Source of the DNA: CAZXIC01 sp964640195 | Lineage (GTDB): Archaea; Iainarchaeota; Iainarchaeia; Iainarchaeales; GCA-2688035 | Direction: 5' to 3' | Length of the DNA: 64,000 bases | Assembly (NCBI GenBank): GCA_964640195.1 | Contig: CAZXIC010000005.1 | Location: 1 to 64,000, forward strand | In this document: positions 23,668-31,913 of the stretch, piece after piece | How the letters are laid out: each line of letters begins with the position of its first letter | Numbering within the stretch: position 1 is the stretch's first letter | Made by a program: the position numbers and the translations under genes | The notes under the pieces: generated by a model | What the model saw: only the letters and a program-made list of their open reading frames with translations | Databases searched by the model: none | What the model was told of the DNA's origin: nothing

Positions 23668-24111
23668 TCACTCTTTGAGTATCCTGATGTGCTCTGCCTT
23701 GATTGTGACAGGGATTTTTACGGCTGCCTCAAGCAGTTCAACTGTTACCTCTTCCTTCGTGGGGTTAACCCTCAGGACCCTTGCCCTTTCCCCCTTGAAA
23801 GGCCCTGCAATCAGTTCAACGCTTGCCCCCACCTTGATGGACTGCATCAGGGGCTTTGACTCAAGCAGCCCGGAAAGCTCTTCAATCTTGACAGCCCCCT
23901 TGACAATGCCCTGGCCTTTCACATGCGGCGTGTTCGCTATGCTGTGCCTTACAGTCAATTCGTCCTGGGCCTCAATCAGCACATAGCCCTTCAAACCAGG
24001 GATGACGGAGATTGAGTAAATCGGCAGGCTCTCGCTCCTGATTCTGTTGTTGAGTATGTCCACTACCAACGGCTCTTGGCCGACTGTTGTCCTCACCGGA
24101 AATATCACCAT
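23668..24111 (-). CDS. spt5: Transcription elongation factor NusG/Spt5
   Basis: Binds the RNA polymerase clamp and promotes processivity, with Spt4 as partner. The 147-residue protein has an NGN domain (FPVRTTVGQEPLVVDIL, then PGLKGYVLIEAQD) and a KOW domain (VGASVELIAGPFKGERARVLRVN). ATG 24111 gives the normal archaeal length; a longer frame upstream is rejected. It sits between secE and rpl11, the standard archaeal order. Confidence 0.95.
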   Translation of the reverse strand: MVIFPVRTTVGQEPLVVDILNNRIRSESLPIYSISVIPGLKGYVLIEAQDELTVRHSIANTPHVKGQGIVKGAVKIEELSGLLESKPLMQSIKVGASVELIAGPFKGERARVLRVNPTKEEVTVELLEAAVKIPVTIKAEHIRILKE

Positions 24112-24270
24112 TGCTGAACCACTTCCTCTGCAATTAACCATACAACAAAATAAAAAACAAAAAATTGGAGGGAAAATCAATTAGAAAAATTCCCTGATTT
24201 CCCTTAACCTAACTTGTGCCCTGTAAGTATTAAAAAGCTTTTCTAACAGCGGAAACCAGGAGCAGCGCGC

Positions 24271-24462
24271 TCAGCCGCCGATTTTGAGAAGGGCAAAAAG
24301 CAGCGAGACTATGTAGCCAAGCAGTGCGATTATCACTATGCCGATGCCTGTCACCTTCGCCATTGTCTTGAACTCAGCCCAAGTGGGCTTTTTGCTGATA
24401 ATCAAAACGCGCCTGCTTGAGGAAAAAAAAGTGCGCAACTTCTCGCCAAGGTTCAGCTGCAT
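24271..24462 (-). CDS. secE: Protein translocase subunit SecE/Sec61 gamma
   Basis: A 63-residue single-span subunit of the SecYEG channel. A cytoplasmic amphipathic helix (RVLIISKKPTWAEFKTMAKVTG) precedes one transmembrane helix (about 38-60), as in archaeal SecE. It lies between ftsZ and nusG, 159 nt upstream of nusG. Confidence 0.93.
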   Translation of the reverse strand: MQLNLGEKLRTFFSSSRRVLIISKKPTWAEFKTMAKVTGIGIVIIALLGYIVSLLFALLKIGG

Positions 24463-24535
24463 TTAAACCACTGCAAAAGCAATGCCTAAAAAGGCTTAAA
24501 GGATAATGAAAAAAAAGGTTTTAAAGGAAACCAGT

Positions 24536-25669
24536 TCAGCCAGTGAACTCGATTCCAAGCTCAATCGGTTCAGACAGGTCAACCTTGTCAAGGTCCTGCA
24601 GATACGGGAACTTTCCGCCGGCAATCACAATCATTGCCTGAATCTGGTTCTTCGGCATGTTCTCATCAATCATTGCGCCCCAGATTATGTGGGCGTTCTC
24701 GTGGATTTTCGCTGAAACCGTTTCAACAATCATCTCTGCCTCCCTCAGTGTCATGTCAGCGCCGCCGATTACATTGACCAATGCCCTGTTTGCGCCGCTT
24801 ATGTCCACATCAAGCAAAGGAGATGTCAAAGCGTTCTCCACGGCTTCAAGTGCCCTGGCTTCCCCCTGCTCGCTGCTGTGGCTTTCTCCCAGGCCAATCA
24901 TTGCAGCGCCGCCCCTGCTCAGGATTGTCTTCAGGTCGGCGTAATCCAGGTTAATCAACCCGGGCTTTGTAACCATTTCGGTTATGCCCTTTACCGCGTT
25001 TGTAAGCACTTCGTCCGCAACCTTGAACGCAGCGTTCACAGGCAAGTCAGGGGCAATCTCCAGGATTTTGTCGTTTGGAATCACGATGACAGTGTCGGTG
25101 TGCTTCCTGAGGCTGGCCAGCCCCTGCAAAGCATTCTCCATCCTCTTCCTGCCTTCAACCGTGAAGGGGATTGTTACAACACCTAGCGTAAGCGCTTTCA
25201 TCTGCTTTCCCAGTTCCGCAATCATGGGCGCTGCGCCGGTGCCGGTGCCCCCGCCCATGCCACAGGTGATAAACAGCAAATCGCTGTCGTCAAGCGCCGT
25301 GCTCAATTCGTCCACGCTTTCCCTTGCGGCTGCTTCGCCAATCGAAGGGTCAGACCCCGAGCCAAGGCCTCTTGTCAGCTGCCTGCCGATAAGGACCTTT
25401 TTGTCAGCCACAGTGTTCAGCAAATCCTGTGCGTCTGTGTTAATCGCAAAAGTCTCCGCGCCGGTTATCCCGACTTCGGTCATCCTCTCAACAGTGTTGC
25501 AGCCTCCGCCTCCTATGCCCACAACCCTGATTTTTGCCTTTGCAGTTTCAAGCAGCCTAATTAGCTCTTCGTTGTCCTGCGTCGGCTTAATCTTTCTCTT
25601 CCTGTTCTTGATGGGCAGCCTCTTTGCCCTCTTAACTGCTTTTTTAACAACGTCCTGCAACTGCCACAC
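24536..25669 (-). CDS. ftsZ: Cell division GTPase FtsZ
   Basis: Tubulin-like GTPase forming the division ring. The 377-residue protein has a basic N-terminal extension (about 35 residues, KNRKRKIK), then VVGIGGGGCNTVERM, NTDAQDL, the tubulin signature GGGTGTGAAP, IPNDKILEI, NLDYADL and the T7-loop region. It ends EPIELGIEFTG with no evident C-terminal conserved peptide. A GTG start at 25669 is used. A TATA-like ATATAAAAG lies only about 15-20 nt upstream, so an internal TTG at 25660 on a leaderless mRNA is possible. Confidence 0.95.
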   Translation of the reverse strand: MWQLQDVVKKAVKRAKRLPIKNRKRKIKPTQDNEELIRLLETAKAKIRVVGIGGGGCNTVERMTEVGITGAETFAINTDAQDLLNTVADKKVLIGRQLTRGLGSGSDPSIGEAAARESVDELSTALDDSDLLFITCGMGGGTGTGAAPMIAELGKQMKALTLGVVTIPFTVEGRKRMENALQGLASLRKHTDTVIVIPNDKILEIAPDLPVNAAFKVADEVLTNAVKGITEMVTKPGLINLDYADLKTILSRGGAAMIGLGESHSSEQGEARALEAVENALTSPLLDVDISGANRALVNVIGGADMTLREAEMIVETVSAKIHENAHIIWGAMIDENMPKNQIQAMIVIAGGKFPYLQDLDKVDLSEPIELGIEFTG

Positions 25670-25786
25670 CCCCGGATTAACCTTTTATATGACTTAATAA
25701 ATAATCCTATTGAAAAGGAATTTAAAGGTTGGTGTTGCACTTTCTCGGTTATGTAGCGTTTAAGCGAATTATGTAGAGGCGCTAAA
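25670..25786. promoter_or_regulatory. Divergent promoter region ftsZ / R15P isomerase
   Basis: 117 nt between divergent starts. ATATAAAAG on the minus strand (25681-25690) is the best TATA candidate for ftsZ. On the plus strand TTTAAAGG near 25723 and TTTAAG near 25765 are candidates for the isomerase gene. I see no clear operator palindrome. Confidence 0.4.
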
Positions 25787-26758
25787 ATGGGCGGGAAAAT
25801 AATCCAGGAAACTGCAAGAAAAATAAAGAGCCTTGAGGCACAGGGCAGCGCGGCAGTGAGAAAGGCGGTTGTCCAGGCGCTGCGCAAGAGTGCTGCGCAG
25901 TCTAAAGCAAAAACAGCGGTTGCGTTCAGGAGGGAAATGCAGCGCAATGCAGTAACGCTGCTGAAGGCAAGGCCCACAGAGCCTGAGGCAAGGACTGCTG
26001 TGCGGATAATCCTTAAGGCCGCTTCGCTTGACACTCCGAACTTGCAGCAGTTGCGCGATAACGTTCTTGCAGCAGTAAGAAGGTATGAAAAGGACAGAAA
26101 AGAGGCAATGCAGCGAATTGCACTGTACGGAAGCAGGATTGTCAAGCCAGGCAGCACCATCCTGACGCACTGCCACAGCCACACTGTTGAGGAGGTCTTG
26201 AAAAAAGCAAGGAGGAAAATCAAGATGGTTTACTGCACTGAGGCAAGGCCCCTGTTCCAGGGCAGGATTATGGCAGAAAACCTTGCAAAGGCAGGGGTTC
26301 CGGCAACGCTGATAGTTGACGGCGCTGCCGACTACTTCATGCATGATGTTGATTTGCTGTTCACGGGCTGCGACGCTGTGTTGAGCGACGGGAGCATAGT
26401 GAACAAGGTCGGAACGAACCAGATTGCCATGAGCGCAAAAAAGCACCACAACCCGTACTATGTCTTCACATCAAGCCACTGCTTCGACCCGGTTACTTGT
26501 TATGGCTTTGCTGAGCCGATTGAGGAAAGGGACTGGCGCGAGGTATGGGGACAGAAGCCGAAAAAGGTCCAAATCAGAAACCCTGCGTTTGATTTGGTTG
26601 ACTCCTTTTACATCCATGCAATCGTAACAGAGCTTGGGGTGTTTCCCCCGAAAGCGCTGGCGCTTGAAATTTACGAACAGCTCGGGATGTGGCAGAGGCA
26701 GCAGCCTTTCCTCGGCCTGCTGGACTCGCTGAAGGAAAAGAAACAAGGGACAGCATAA
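25787..26758 (+). CDS. Ribose-1,5-bisphosphate isomerase (eIF2B-alpha-like)
   Basis: Converts ribose-1,5-bisphosphate to ribulose-1,5-bisphosphate in the archaeal AMP salvage route. The 323-residue protein has the eIF2B/MtnA-like fold with a helical N terminus, then ILTHCHSHTVEEVLKKA, YCTEARPLFQGR, the GCDAVLSDGSIVNKVGTNQIA catalytic stretch (acidic Asp) and FYVFTSSH-like YYVFTSSHCFDP. Length and motifs fit the R15P isomerase family rather than translation eIF2B or MtnA. AMP phosphorylase, the preceding enzyme, is also in this window (35605-37137). Confidence 0.88.
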   Translation: MGGKIIQETARKIKSLEAQGSAAVRKAVVQALRKSAAQSKAKTAVAFRREMQRNAVTLLKARPTEPEARTAVRIILKAASLDTPNLQQLRDNVLAAVRRYEKDRKEAMQRIALYGSRIVKPGSTILTHCHSHTVEEVLKKARRKIKMVYCTEARPLFQGRIMAENLAKAGVPATLIVDGAADYFMHDVDLLFTGCDAVLSDGSIVNKVGTNQIAMSAKKHHNPYYVFTSSHCFDPVTCYGFAEPIEERDWREVWGQKPKKVQIRNPAFDLVDSFYIHAIVTELGVFPPKALALEIYEQLGMWQRQQPFLGLLDSLKEKKQGTA

Positions 26759-26759
26759 T

Positions 26760-27416
26760 CTATTTTATTCCGAATTTTTTCTTTAATTCTTTCAGGGCTT
26801 GCACCGGTTCCTGTTTTCCAAAGACAGCGCTTCCCATCACAAGGACGTCTGCTCCAGCGTCAATGATGCGCTGCCCTGTTTCCGCATTGACCCCGCAGTC
26901 AACCTCTATGAGGCAATCAGCCCCTTCGCTGTCGATTTTTTCCCGCAGCAGCCTTATTTTTTCAAGGTTTTTTTCCTCAAAGCGCTGCGCGCCGAAGCCG
27001 GCGTCAGTTCCCATTACCAATGCAAGGTCAATTTCGCTGAGGAAGGGGAATACAACAGCAGGGTCAATGCTGTTGTTTACCGCAAGCCCTGCTTTGCAGC
27101 CGAGCGATTTAATCCTCTTTATCAGGGCAAGCGGCTGCCGCTCTGTTTCAGGGTGGAAGCAGATGAGGTCGCTGCCTGCCTTTGCAAAGCGTTCAACATA
27201 CCTGCTAGGCGCCTGAATCATGAGGTGGGTGTCCAGAAACAGCTTTGAGTGCCTTCTGGCTGACTCAACCACGATAAAGCCGAACGTAATGTTCGGGACG
27301 TAATCGCCGTCCATGACATCAAGGTGCAGCCAGCGCACTTCCTTTTCAATCAAAGGCAGCTGCTCCCCAAGGAAAAGGATGTCCGAGGAAAGGATTGAAG
27401 GCACAATAACTGGCAT
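26760..27416 (-). CDS. rpe: Ribulose-phosphate 3-epimerase
   Basis: Interconverts ribulose-5-phosphate and xylulose-5-phosphate. The 218-residue TIM barrel begins MPVIVPSILSSDILFLGEQ and carries HLDVMDGDYVPNITFG, DTHLMIQAPSRYVERF, EVDCGVNAET and the phosphate-binding GADVLVMGSAVF. The usual MTVNPGFGGQ loop reads MGTDAGFGAQ. ATG 27416 is preferred over an in-frame TTG 9 nt earlier. It converges on the R15P isomerase gene with a 1-nt gap. Confidence 0.92.
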   Translation of the reverse strand: MPVIVPSILSSDILFLGEQLPLIEKEVRWLHLDVMDGDYVPNITFGFIVVESARRHSKLFLDTHLMIQAPSRYVERFAKAGSDLICFHPETERQPLALIKRIKSLGCKAGLAVNNSIDPAVVFPFLSEIDLALVMGTDAGFGAQRFEEKNLEKIRLLREKIDSEGADCLIEVDCGVNAETGQRIIDAGADVLVMGSAVFGKQEPVQALKELKKKFGIK

Positions 27417-27480
27417 ATCGCTCAAGAATTTAAAAAGTCAGATGTTTTTATTAAGGTTTGGCAGTTAACGAAAAAAACAA

Positions 27481-27526
27481 AAAGTTTAAATGCCTTTCCT
27501 ATATAAGAGTTATATAGTGGTTATAT
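27481..27526 (+). promoter_or_regulatory. Promoter and palindromic operator of a toxin-antitoxin pair
   Basis: A TATA-like AAAGTTTAAATGCC (from 27481) predicts a start near 27514. Overlapping that point is a perfect inverted repeat TATATAA-GAG-TTATATA (27500-27516), with a third copy TTATATA at 27521-27527 running into the ATG. The layout is typical of an autoregulatory antitoxin operator. Confidence 0.55.
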
Positions 27527-27754
27527 ATGCAAGGCGTGACCACAATCCAGGTCAAAAAAGAAACCCTCAAGGCGCTCAAGAAAGCCAAGGAATACTCAAG
27601 GCAGAGTTATGATGAACTAATTATGAGAATGTCAAAGACCTTCGGCAAAGGGCAAAGGCCCACGCAATACGACCGGTTTCTGCACAAGGTGCAGCAGGCA
27701 AAAATGCGTGAACTGTGGGACAACAAGTATGACGAGGCGTGGGAACATGCATAA
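27527..27754 (+). CDS. Antitoxin of PemK/MazF-type module
   Basis: A 75-residue protein starting with a ribbon-helix-helix-like segment (TTIQVKKETLKALKKAKEY, then QSYDELIMRMSKTF), the common DNA-binding form of VapB/MazE-type antitoxins. A charged, probably unstructured C terminus (LWDNKYDEAWEHA) would wrap the toxin. It overlaps the toxin gene by 8 nt, and a palindrome covers its promoter. The family is inferred from fold-like pattern and context. Confidence 0.75.
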   Translation: MQGVTTIQVKKETLKALKKAKEYSRQSYDELIMRMSKTFGKGQRPTQYDRFLHKVQQAKMRELWDNKYDEAWEHA

Positions 27755-28061
27755 GCCCGGAGACGTGATTCTTACCACCATCCAGTTCACTGACACGCTT
27801 GAAACAAAAACAAGACCAGGGCTTGTGCTATTTGAAGAGTTTGGAAACATTGTCGTGGCAGGTATTACGAGCAACCCGGCAATGCAGGGCATACCACTGA
27901 CAAAAGAGGAAGGCTCGGTTAAGGACAGCGTGATAAAACTGAACTACATCTTCACCGTAAGCAGCATGCTTGTGAAGAAAAAGCTGTTCGAATTGACAAG
28001 ACAAAAAAAGCAGCTTGTTCACAAACAGCTCAGCAGAAGGCTCGGCGGTCTTGTGCAGTAA
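27747..28061 (+). CDS. PemK/MazF-family toxin
   Basis: A 104-residue endoribonuclease-type toxin. HKPGDVILTTIQFTD, KTRPGLVLFEE, NIVVAGITSNP and KDSVIKLNYIFTVS follow the MazF/PemK SH3-like barrel order (PGDV...RPxLV...TS). ATG 27747 overlaps the antitoxin by 8 nt; a longer in-frame extension is rejected. The expected role is mRNA cleavage controlled by the upstream antitoxin. Confidence 0.82.
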   Translation: MHKPGDVILTTIQFTDTLETKTRPGLVLFEEFGNIVVAGITSNPAMQGIPLTKEEGSVKDSVIKLNYIFTVSSMLVKKKLFELTRQKKQLVHKQLSRRLGGLVQ

Positions 28062-28140
28062 AAATCCCCTTTAAAAACAATTCGTAACTGCAACCACTAA
28101 TTTTAAATACATTATTCAATCCAATTATTGACGGGTTTGA

Positions 28141-29070
28141 TTGGCTTTTTCTCTCACTGACATTGTGAGCATATCTGATTTTAGCAGGGCGGACATTGAG
28201 GCAGTGTTGAAAAAAAGCGCTGAAATGGAGAAAACCAAGCCTGGCAGGAAAAGCGCGATTTTAAAGGGAAGGCGGGTTGCATCGCTTTTCTTTGAGCCGA
28301 GCACCCGAACCAGGCTGTCCTTTGAAAGCGCCGTACAGAACCTCGGCGGCGAGGTAATCGGCTTTGCCGAGGCAGGGGTGAGCAGCACAAAAAAAGGCGA
28401 GAGCCTCAGCGACACCATAAGGATTGTAAGCGCCTATTCCGACATTATCGTAATGCGGCACAGTATTGAGGGTTCAGCGAGGAGGGCAGCAGAGGTAAGC
28501 GACAAGCCAGTAATAAACGGCGGCGACGGCGCAAACCAGCACCCTACGCAGACCCTGCTTGACTTGTACACAATCAAGAAAGAGTTCGGGAAAATAGACG
28601 GGTTGAGCATCGGCATGCTCGGCGACCTGAAGTATGGCAGGACAGTGCACAGCCTGATGTATGCACTTGCAAACTTCAGCGGCGTGAGCGTTTACTGCAT
28701 CGCTCCTGAAAGCCTCAGGATGCCAAAGAACATCATAGACGACAATGCTGAAAGGCTTAAGGTCAGGGAAACCGCCAGGGTGGATGAATTCCTGCCACTA
28801 CTTGACGTGCTATACGCCACAAGAATCCAGAAGGAGCGCTTTGTGGACGAGTTCGAGTACGAGCAGATAAAAAACATCTTCATCCTCGGAAAAGAGGTTC
28901 TGCATGGGGTGAAAAAGGGCTTCAGGATAATGCACCCCCTGCCGAGGGTCAACGAAATAAAGCCAGAGCTTGACGACACAGAGGCAGCGCTTTACTTCGA
29001 GCAGGCAAGGAACGGAGTGCCTGTGAGGGAAGCCCTACTTGCAATGCTGCGGGATGTGAAGAAGAAATGA
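28141..29070 (+). CDS. pyrB: Aspartate carbamoyltransferase, catalytic chain
   Basis: Condenses carbamoyl phosphate and aspartate to carbamoyl-aspartate. The 309-residue protein contains the carbamoyl-phosphate site FFEPSTRTRLSFE, the HPTQTLLDLYTI motif and the MHPLPRVNEI aspartate-binding stretch. The start is TTG 28141 after GGGTTTGA. A TATA-like TTTTAAATAC lies near 28103. It is the first gene of a plus-strand operon extending to 37137 and overlaps pyrI by 4 nt. Confidence 0.96.
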   Translation: MAFSLTDIVSISDFSRADIEAVLKKSAEMEKTKPGRKSAILKGRRVASLFFEPSTRTRLSFESAVQNLGGEVIGFAEAGVSSTKKGESLSDTIRIVSAYSDIIVMRHSIEGSARRAAEVSDKPVINGGDGANQHPTQTLLDLYTIKKEFGKIDGLSIGMLGDLKYGRTVHSLMYALANFSGVSVYCIAPESLRMPKNIIDDNAERLKVRETARVDEFLPLLDVLYATRIQKERFVDEFEYEQIKNIFILGKEVLHGVKKGFRIMHPLPRVNEIKPELDDTEAALYFEQARNGVPVREALLAMLRDVKKK

Positions 29071-29525
29071 AACGCGATGACATGAGGCTTATTCCACTTT
29101 CCAATGGGACAGCGCTTGACCACCTGCCTGTCGGCACTGCGCTGAAAATCGTTGAGATTATCGGCTTGGACAAGGCAAAGGAAGCGGTAACTGTCGCAAT
29201 CAACACCGAAAGCAAGAGAATGGGGAGGAAGGACCTCGTCTTCATTGAGGGGAAGGAGCTCAGCGGGGAGGAAATAAGCAAGATTGGGCTGATTGCCGAA
29301 GGCGCAACCCTGAACGTGATAAAGAACAGCGAGGTGAAGAGAAAGGAAAAGATAAAAATGCCGAGCCACGCCGACGGCTTAATCAAATGCCTCAACCCAA
29401 AGTGCATTACTGCCATTGAAGGGCTGCCAAGCAAGTTCAGGATAAGGAAGAGCCCCTTGCGGGCGCGCTGCGCTTACTGCGAAAAGGAAATGAGCGAAAA
29501 AGACATTCTGAACGCGCTCGCATAA
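29067..29525 (+). CDS. pyrI: Aspartate carbamoyltransferase, regulatory chain
   Basis: Binds nucleotide effectors and links catalytic trimers. The 152-residue protein has the allosteric domain (PLSNGTALDHLPVGTALKIVEI) and a C-terminal zinc domain with CLNPKC and CAYC pairs. It overlaps pyrB by ATGA. Its presence implies CTP/ATP regulation as in other archaeal ATCases. Confidence 0.95.
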   Translation: MKRDDMRLIPLSNGTALDHLPVGTALKIVEIIGLDKAKEAVTVAINTESKRMGRKDLVFIEGKELSGEEISKIGLIAEGATLNVIKNSEVKRKEKIKMPSHADGLIKCLNPKCITAIEGLPSKFRIRKSPLRARCAYCEKEMSEKDILNALA

Positions 29526-29546
29526 TTCACCAAATAGGTGCTAGAA

Positions 29547-30458
29547 GTGCTTGAAACCAGTTTTGCAGGCGTAAAATTAAGCAACCCAACTGTTTTGGCA
29601 TCCGGCATCCTGGGAACAAGCGCTGGGCTGCTCCTGCGCGTCTTTGAAGAGGGCGGGGCAGGCGCTGTGACAACCAAGAGCATCGGCCCATGCGAAAAGG
29701 ACGGCTACGCAAACCCCACTGTTGTTGAATGGGAGCACGGGCTGATTAACGCTGTTGGCTTGCCATCGCCAGGCTACAAGAATTTGGGGAAGGAATTGTC
29801 CGAACTGCAGGAATGCGGCATCCCGGTGGTTGCGTCAATCTACGCGCACAGCGTTGAAGAATACGCTGAAATAGCGCATGGCATCGCACCTTTCAAGCCC
29901 GCGATTATTGAACTGAACATGAGCTGCCCGCACAGCAGGGGCGAGGGGCAGGCATTCGGGCTTGACGAAGGAATTGCATCAGAGGTTGTAAAAGCCGTGA
30001 AAAAGGCTGCAGGCGGCATTCCCATAATGCCGAAGCTCACAGCCCAGGCATTGGACATTGCGGCAATAGCAAGCGCATGCGAGAAGGCAGGTGCTGACGC
30101 AGTCTGCGCAATCAACTCCCTTGGGCCAGGAATGCTGATTAACGCTGAGGCAAGGAAGCCTGTCCTTGCGAACAAATTCGGCGGTCTGAGCGGCCCTGCG
30201 ATAAAGCCCGTAGCACTTCGCTGTGTTTACCAGATATACGAAAGGGTCAGGATTCCGATTCTTGGCCTGGGCGGAATCAGTTCCGGCAGGGACGCAATAG
30301 AGTTCGTGCAGGCAGGAGCGACCGCTGTCGGGATCGGCTCTGCTGTTCATTATCATGGAATCGGCGTCTTCAAAAAAGTCTGCGGTGAAATGCAGCAGTG
30401 GATGCAAAAGAACAAAGTAAAGAGCCTTGAAGAGATACGGGGCGCGGCGCATGGCTAA
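29547..30458 (+). CDS. pyrD: Dihydroorotate dehydrogenase B, catalytic subunit
   Basis: FMN enzyme oxidising dihydroorotate to orotate. The roughly 303-residue TIM barrel contains SNPTVLASGILG, NAVGLPSPGYKNLG, IELNMSCPHSRGEG with the catalytic Cys characteristic of class 1B, VCAINSLGPGM and GLGGISSGRDAIEF. GTG 29547 follows GGTG at good spacing; an in-frame GTG at 29538 is the alternative. Partner PyrK is encoded two genes downstream. Confidence 0.94.
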   Translation: MLETSFAGVKLSNPTVLASGILGTSAGLLLRVFEEGGAGAVTTKSIGPCEKDGYANPTVVEWEHGLINAVGLPSPGYKNLGKELSELQECGIPVVASIYAHSVEEYAEIAHGIAPFKPAIIELNMSCPHSRGEGQAFGLDEGIASEVVKAVKKAAGGIPIMPKLTAQALDIAAIASACEKAGADAVCAINSLGPGMLINAEARKPVLANKFGGLSGPAIKPVALRCVYQIYERVRIPILGLGGISSGRDAIEFVQAGATAVGIGSAVHYHGIGVFKKVCGEMQQWMQKNKVKSLEEIRGAAHG

Positions 30459-31104
30459 AATTGGGGTTAAAAAGTCTCCACTAATAAAAAAATTCAGAAG
30501 CAGGACTGTGCTGGCACGCTCTGTCGGGGAAATGATTAGGGAAATGAAACTGGATTCCCTGGCTGATAGCATTATAGCGGATTACGGCTTGGCTGCGTCG
30601 CAGGGCGGGAGGCAAATCCTGAAGCTTGCGCTGCAGAGGGCTTTTCTGAAGGGCTTATGGGGATATGGAAAACGGGGTGAAATCGCAGGGCCGAACGAAA
30701 GGGCTGTACTCGGTCTTATTGGAAACGCTGAAACAATCAGGGGGGGCATTTGGGCTGGCTTCAGCAGGCCAATCAAGGTTGCGGACGCTGCAAAGCTATA
30801 CAGTGCTGTTTTGAAAATAGCGCAAAAAGCGAAGATTGCATTCGGGGGGCGCCACAAGAAATACCTGCAATTGTTGGAAGCAATTGAGAAAAAGGCAAAA
30901 GAAAATGCTGCCGGCATAAAAACAGAAATGGTCAAAAGCTCAGGAGGGCATATAGTTGCAATAAACGAGAAAGAACTGCTGTGGATTGCACAGCAAGGCG
31001 AAAGCGTGATTAAAATGCTCTCGGAGAAACTGCCCGCTGATTCAAGAACAGGCCTGGCGTTAGTTGAAAAAATTGTTAAGGCAAAGCTGGGTGGAAAAAG
31101 ATGA
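30451..31104 (+). CDS. Hypothetical protein between pyrD and pyrK
   Basis: A basic, largely helical 217-residue protein that I do not recognise. It overlaps pyrD by 8 nt (ATGGCTAA) and pyrK by 4 nt, so it is firmly embedded in the pyrimidine operon. Features visible: a Lys-rich N terminus (KSPLIKKF), GGRQILKLALQRAFLKGLWGYGKRGE and GGRHKKYLQLLEAIEKKAKE. No membrane span, cofactor motif or Cys cluster is evident. It could be an accessory subunit of the PyrD/PyrK complex, but this is context-based guesswork. Confidence 0.72.
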   Translation: MAKIGVKKSPLIKKFRSRTVLARSVGEMIREMKLDSLADSIIADYGLAASQGGRQILKLALQRAFLKGLWGYGKRGEIAGPNERAVLGLIGNAETIRGGIWAGFSRPIKVADAAKLYSAVLKIAQKAKIAFGGRHKKYLQLLEAIEKKAKENAAGIKTEMVKSSGGHIVAINEKELLWIAQQGESVIKMLSEKLPADSRTGLALVEKIVKAKLGGKR

Positions 31105-31913
31105 CTGAAAGTCCAACAGTTGTTAGAATCAAAAAAATAGTCCAGGAAACCCCGAGCATCAAGACATTCTATTTAGATTATCCTATGCGCGCAGAGCCTG
31201 GGCAGTTTGCAATGGTTTGGCTGCCGGGCATTGACGAAAAGCCGTTCACGCTGACAGCACAGGGAAAAGAATGCGCGGTAACAGTGCAGCAAAAAGGGAA
31301 GTTCACAAAAAAACTTTTTGCGCTCAGGGAAGGAAACACGCTCGGCATACGCGGACCTTATGGAAAGGGCTTTGATGTAAAGGGCATACGAAAAGCCTGC
31401 ATCGTTGCAGGCGGGTGCGGCGCTGCGCCAGTTGTCATGCTTGCGGAGCAGATGAACTTGAAAGGCGTTAAGGCAGCGGTTGTTCTGGGCGCAAAAACAG
31501 GAAAGGAATGCCTCTTCACCAAGCGCCTTGGAAAAACAACAAAGAACTTATACATAACTACGGATGATGGCACCCTGGGTGAGAAGGGATTCACAACAGA
31601 CACCTTGGAAAGGCTGCTGCCGAAAGAAAAATTTGACTGCGTTTTCGGATGCGGACCTGAAGCTATGCTCAAGCGTGTTTTTGAGCTGTGCGAAAAGCAC
31701 AAAGCAAAATGCCAGCTGAACCTTGAGAGGTACATGAGGTGCGGCTTTGGCACCTGCGGCAGCTGCGCAATCGGCAAGTTCCTGGTGTGCAAGGACGGCC
31801 CTGTTTTCAGGAGCGAGCAGCTGAGGTTAATGCCCGGCTTCGGAAAAACTGCGATGCTCAAATGCGGTAGGGAGGCTTCAATTAAGGAATTTGCTGGATG
31901 GGGGCAGCCCTAA
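31101..31913 (+). CDS. pyrK: Dihydroorotate dehydrogenase B, electron-transfer subunit
   Basis: Ferredoxin-reductase-like partner of PyrD that passes electrons through FAD and a [2Fe-2S] cluster to NAD+. The 270-residue protein shows PGQFAMVWLPG, the FAD/NAD region VAGGCGAAPVVMLAEQM, FGCGPEAMLKRV, and the cluster ligands in YMRCGFGTCGSCAIGKFLVC. It overlaps the upstream ORF by ATGA and pyrC by TAATG. Confidence 0.94.
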   Translation: MTESPTVVRIKKIVQETPSIKTFYLDYPMRAEPGQFAMVWLPGIDEKPFTLTAQGKECAVTVQQKGKFTKKLFALREGNTLGIRGPYGKGFDVKGIRKACIVAGGCGAAPVVMLAEQMNLKGVKAAVVLGAKTGKECLFTKRLGKTTKNLYITTDDGTLGEKGFTTDTLERLLPKEKFDCVFGCGPEAMLKRVFELCEKHKAKCQLNLERYMRCGFGTCGSCAIGKFLVCKDGPVFRSEQLRLMPGFGKTAMLKCGREASIKEFAGWGQP

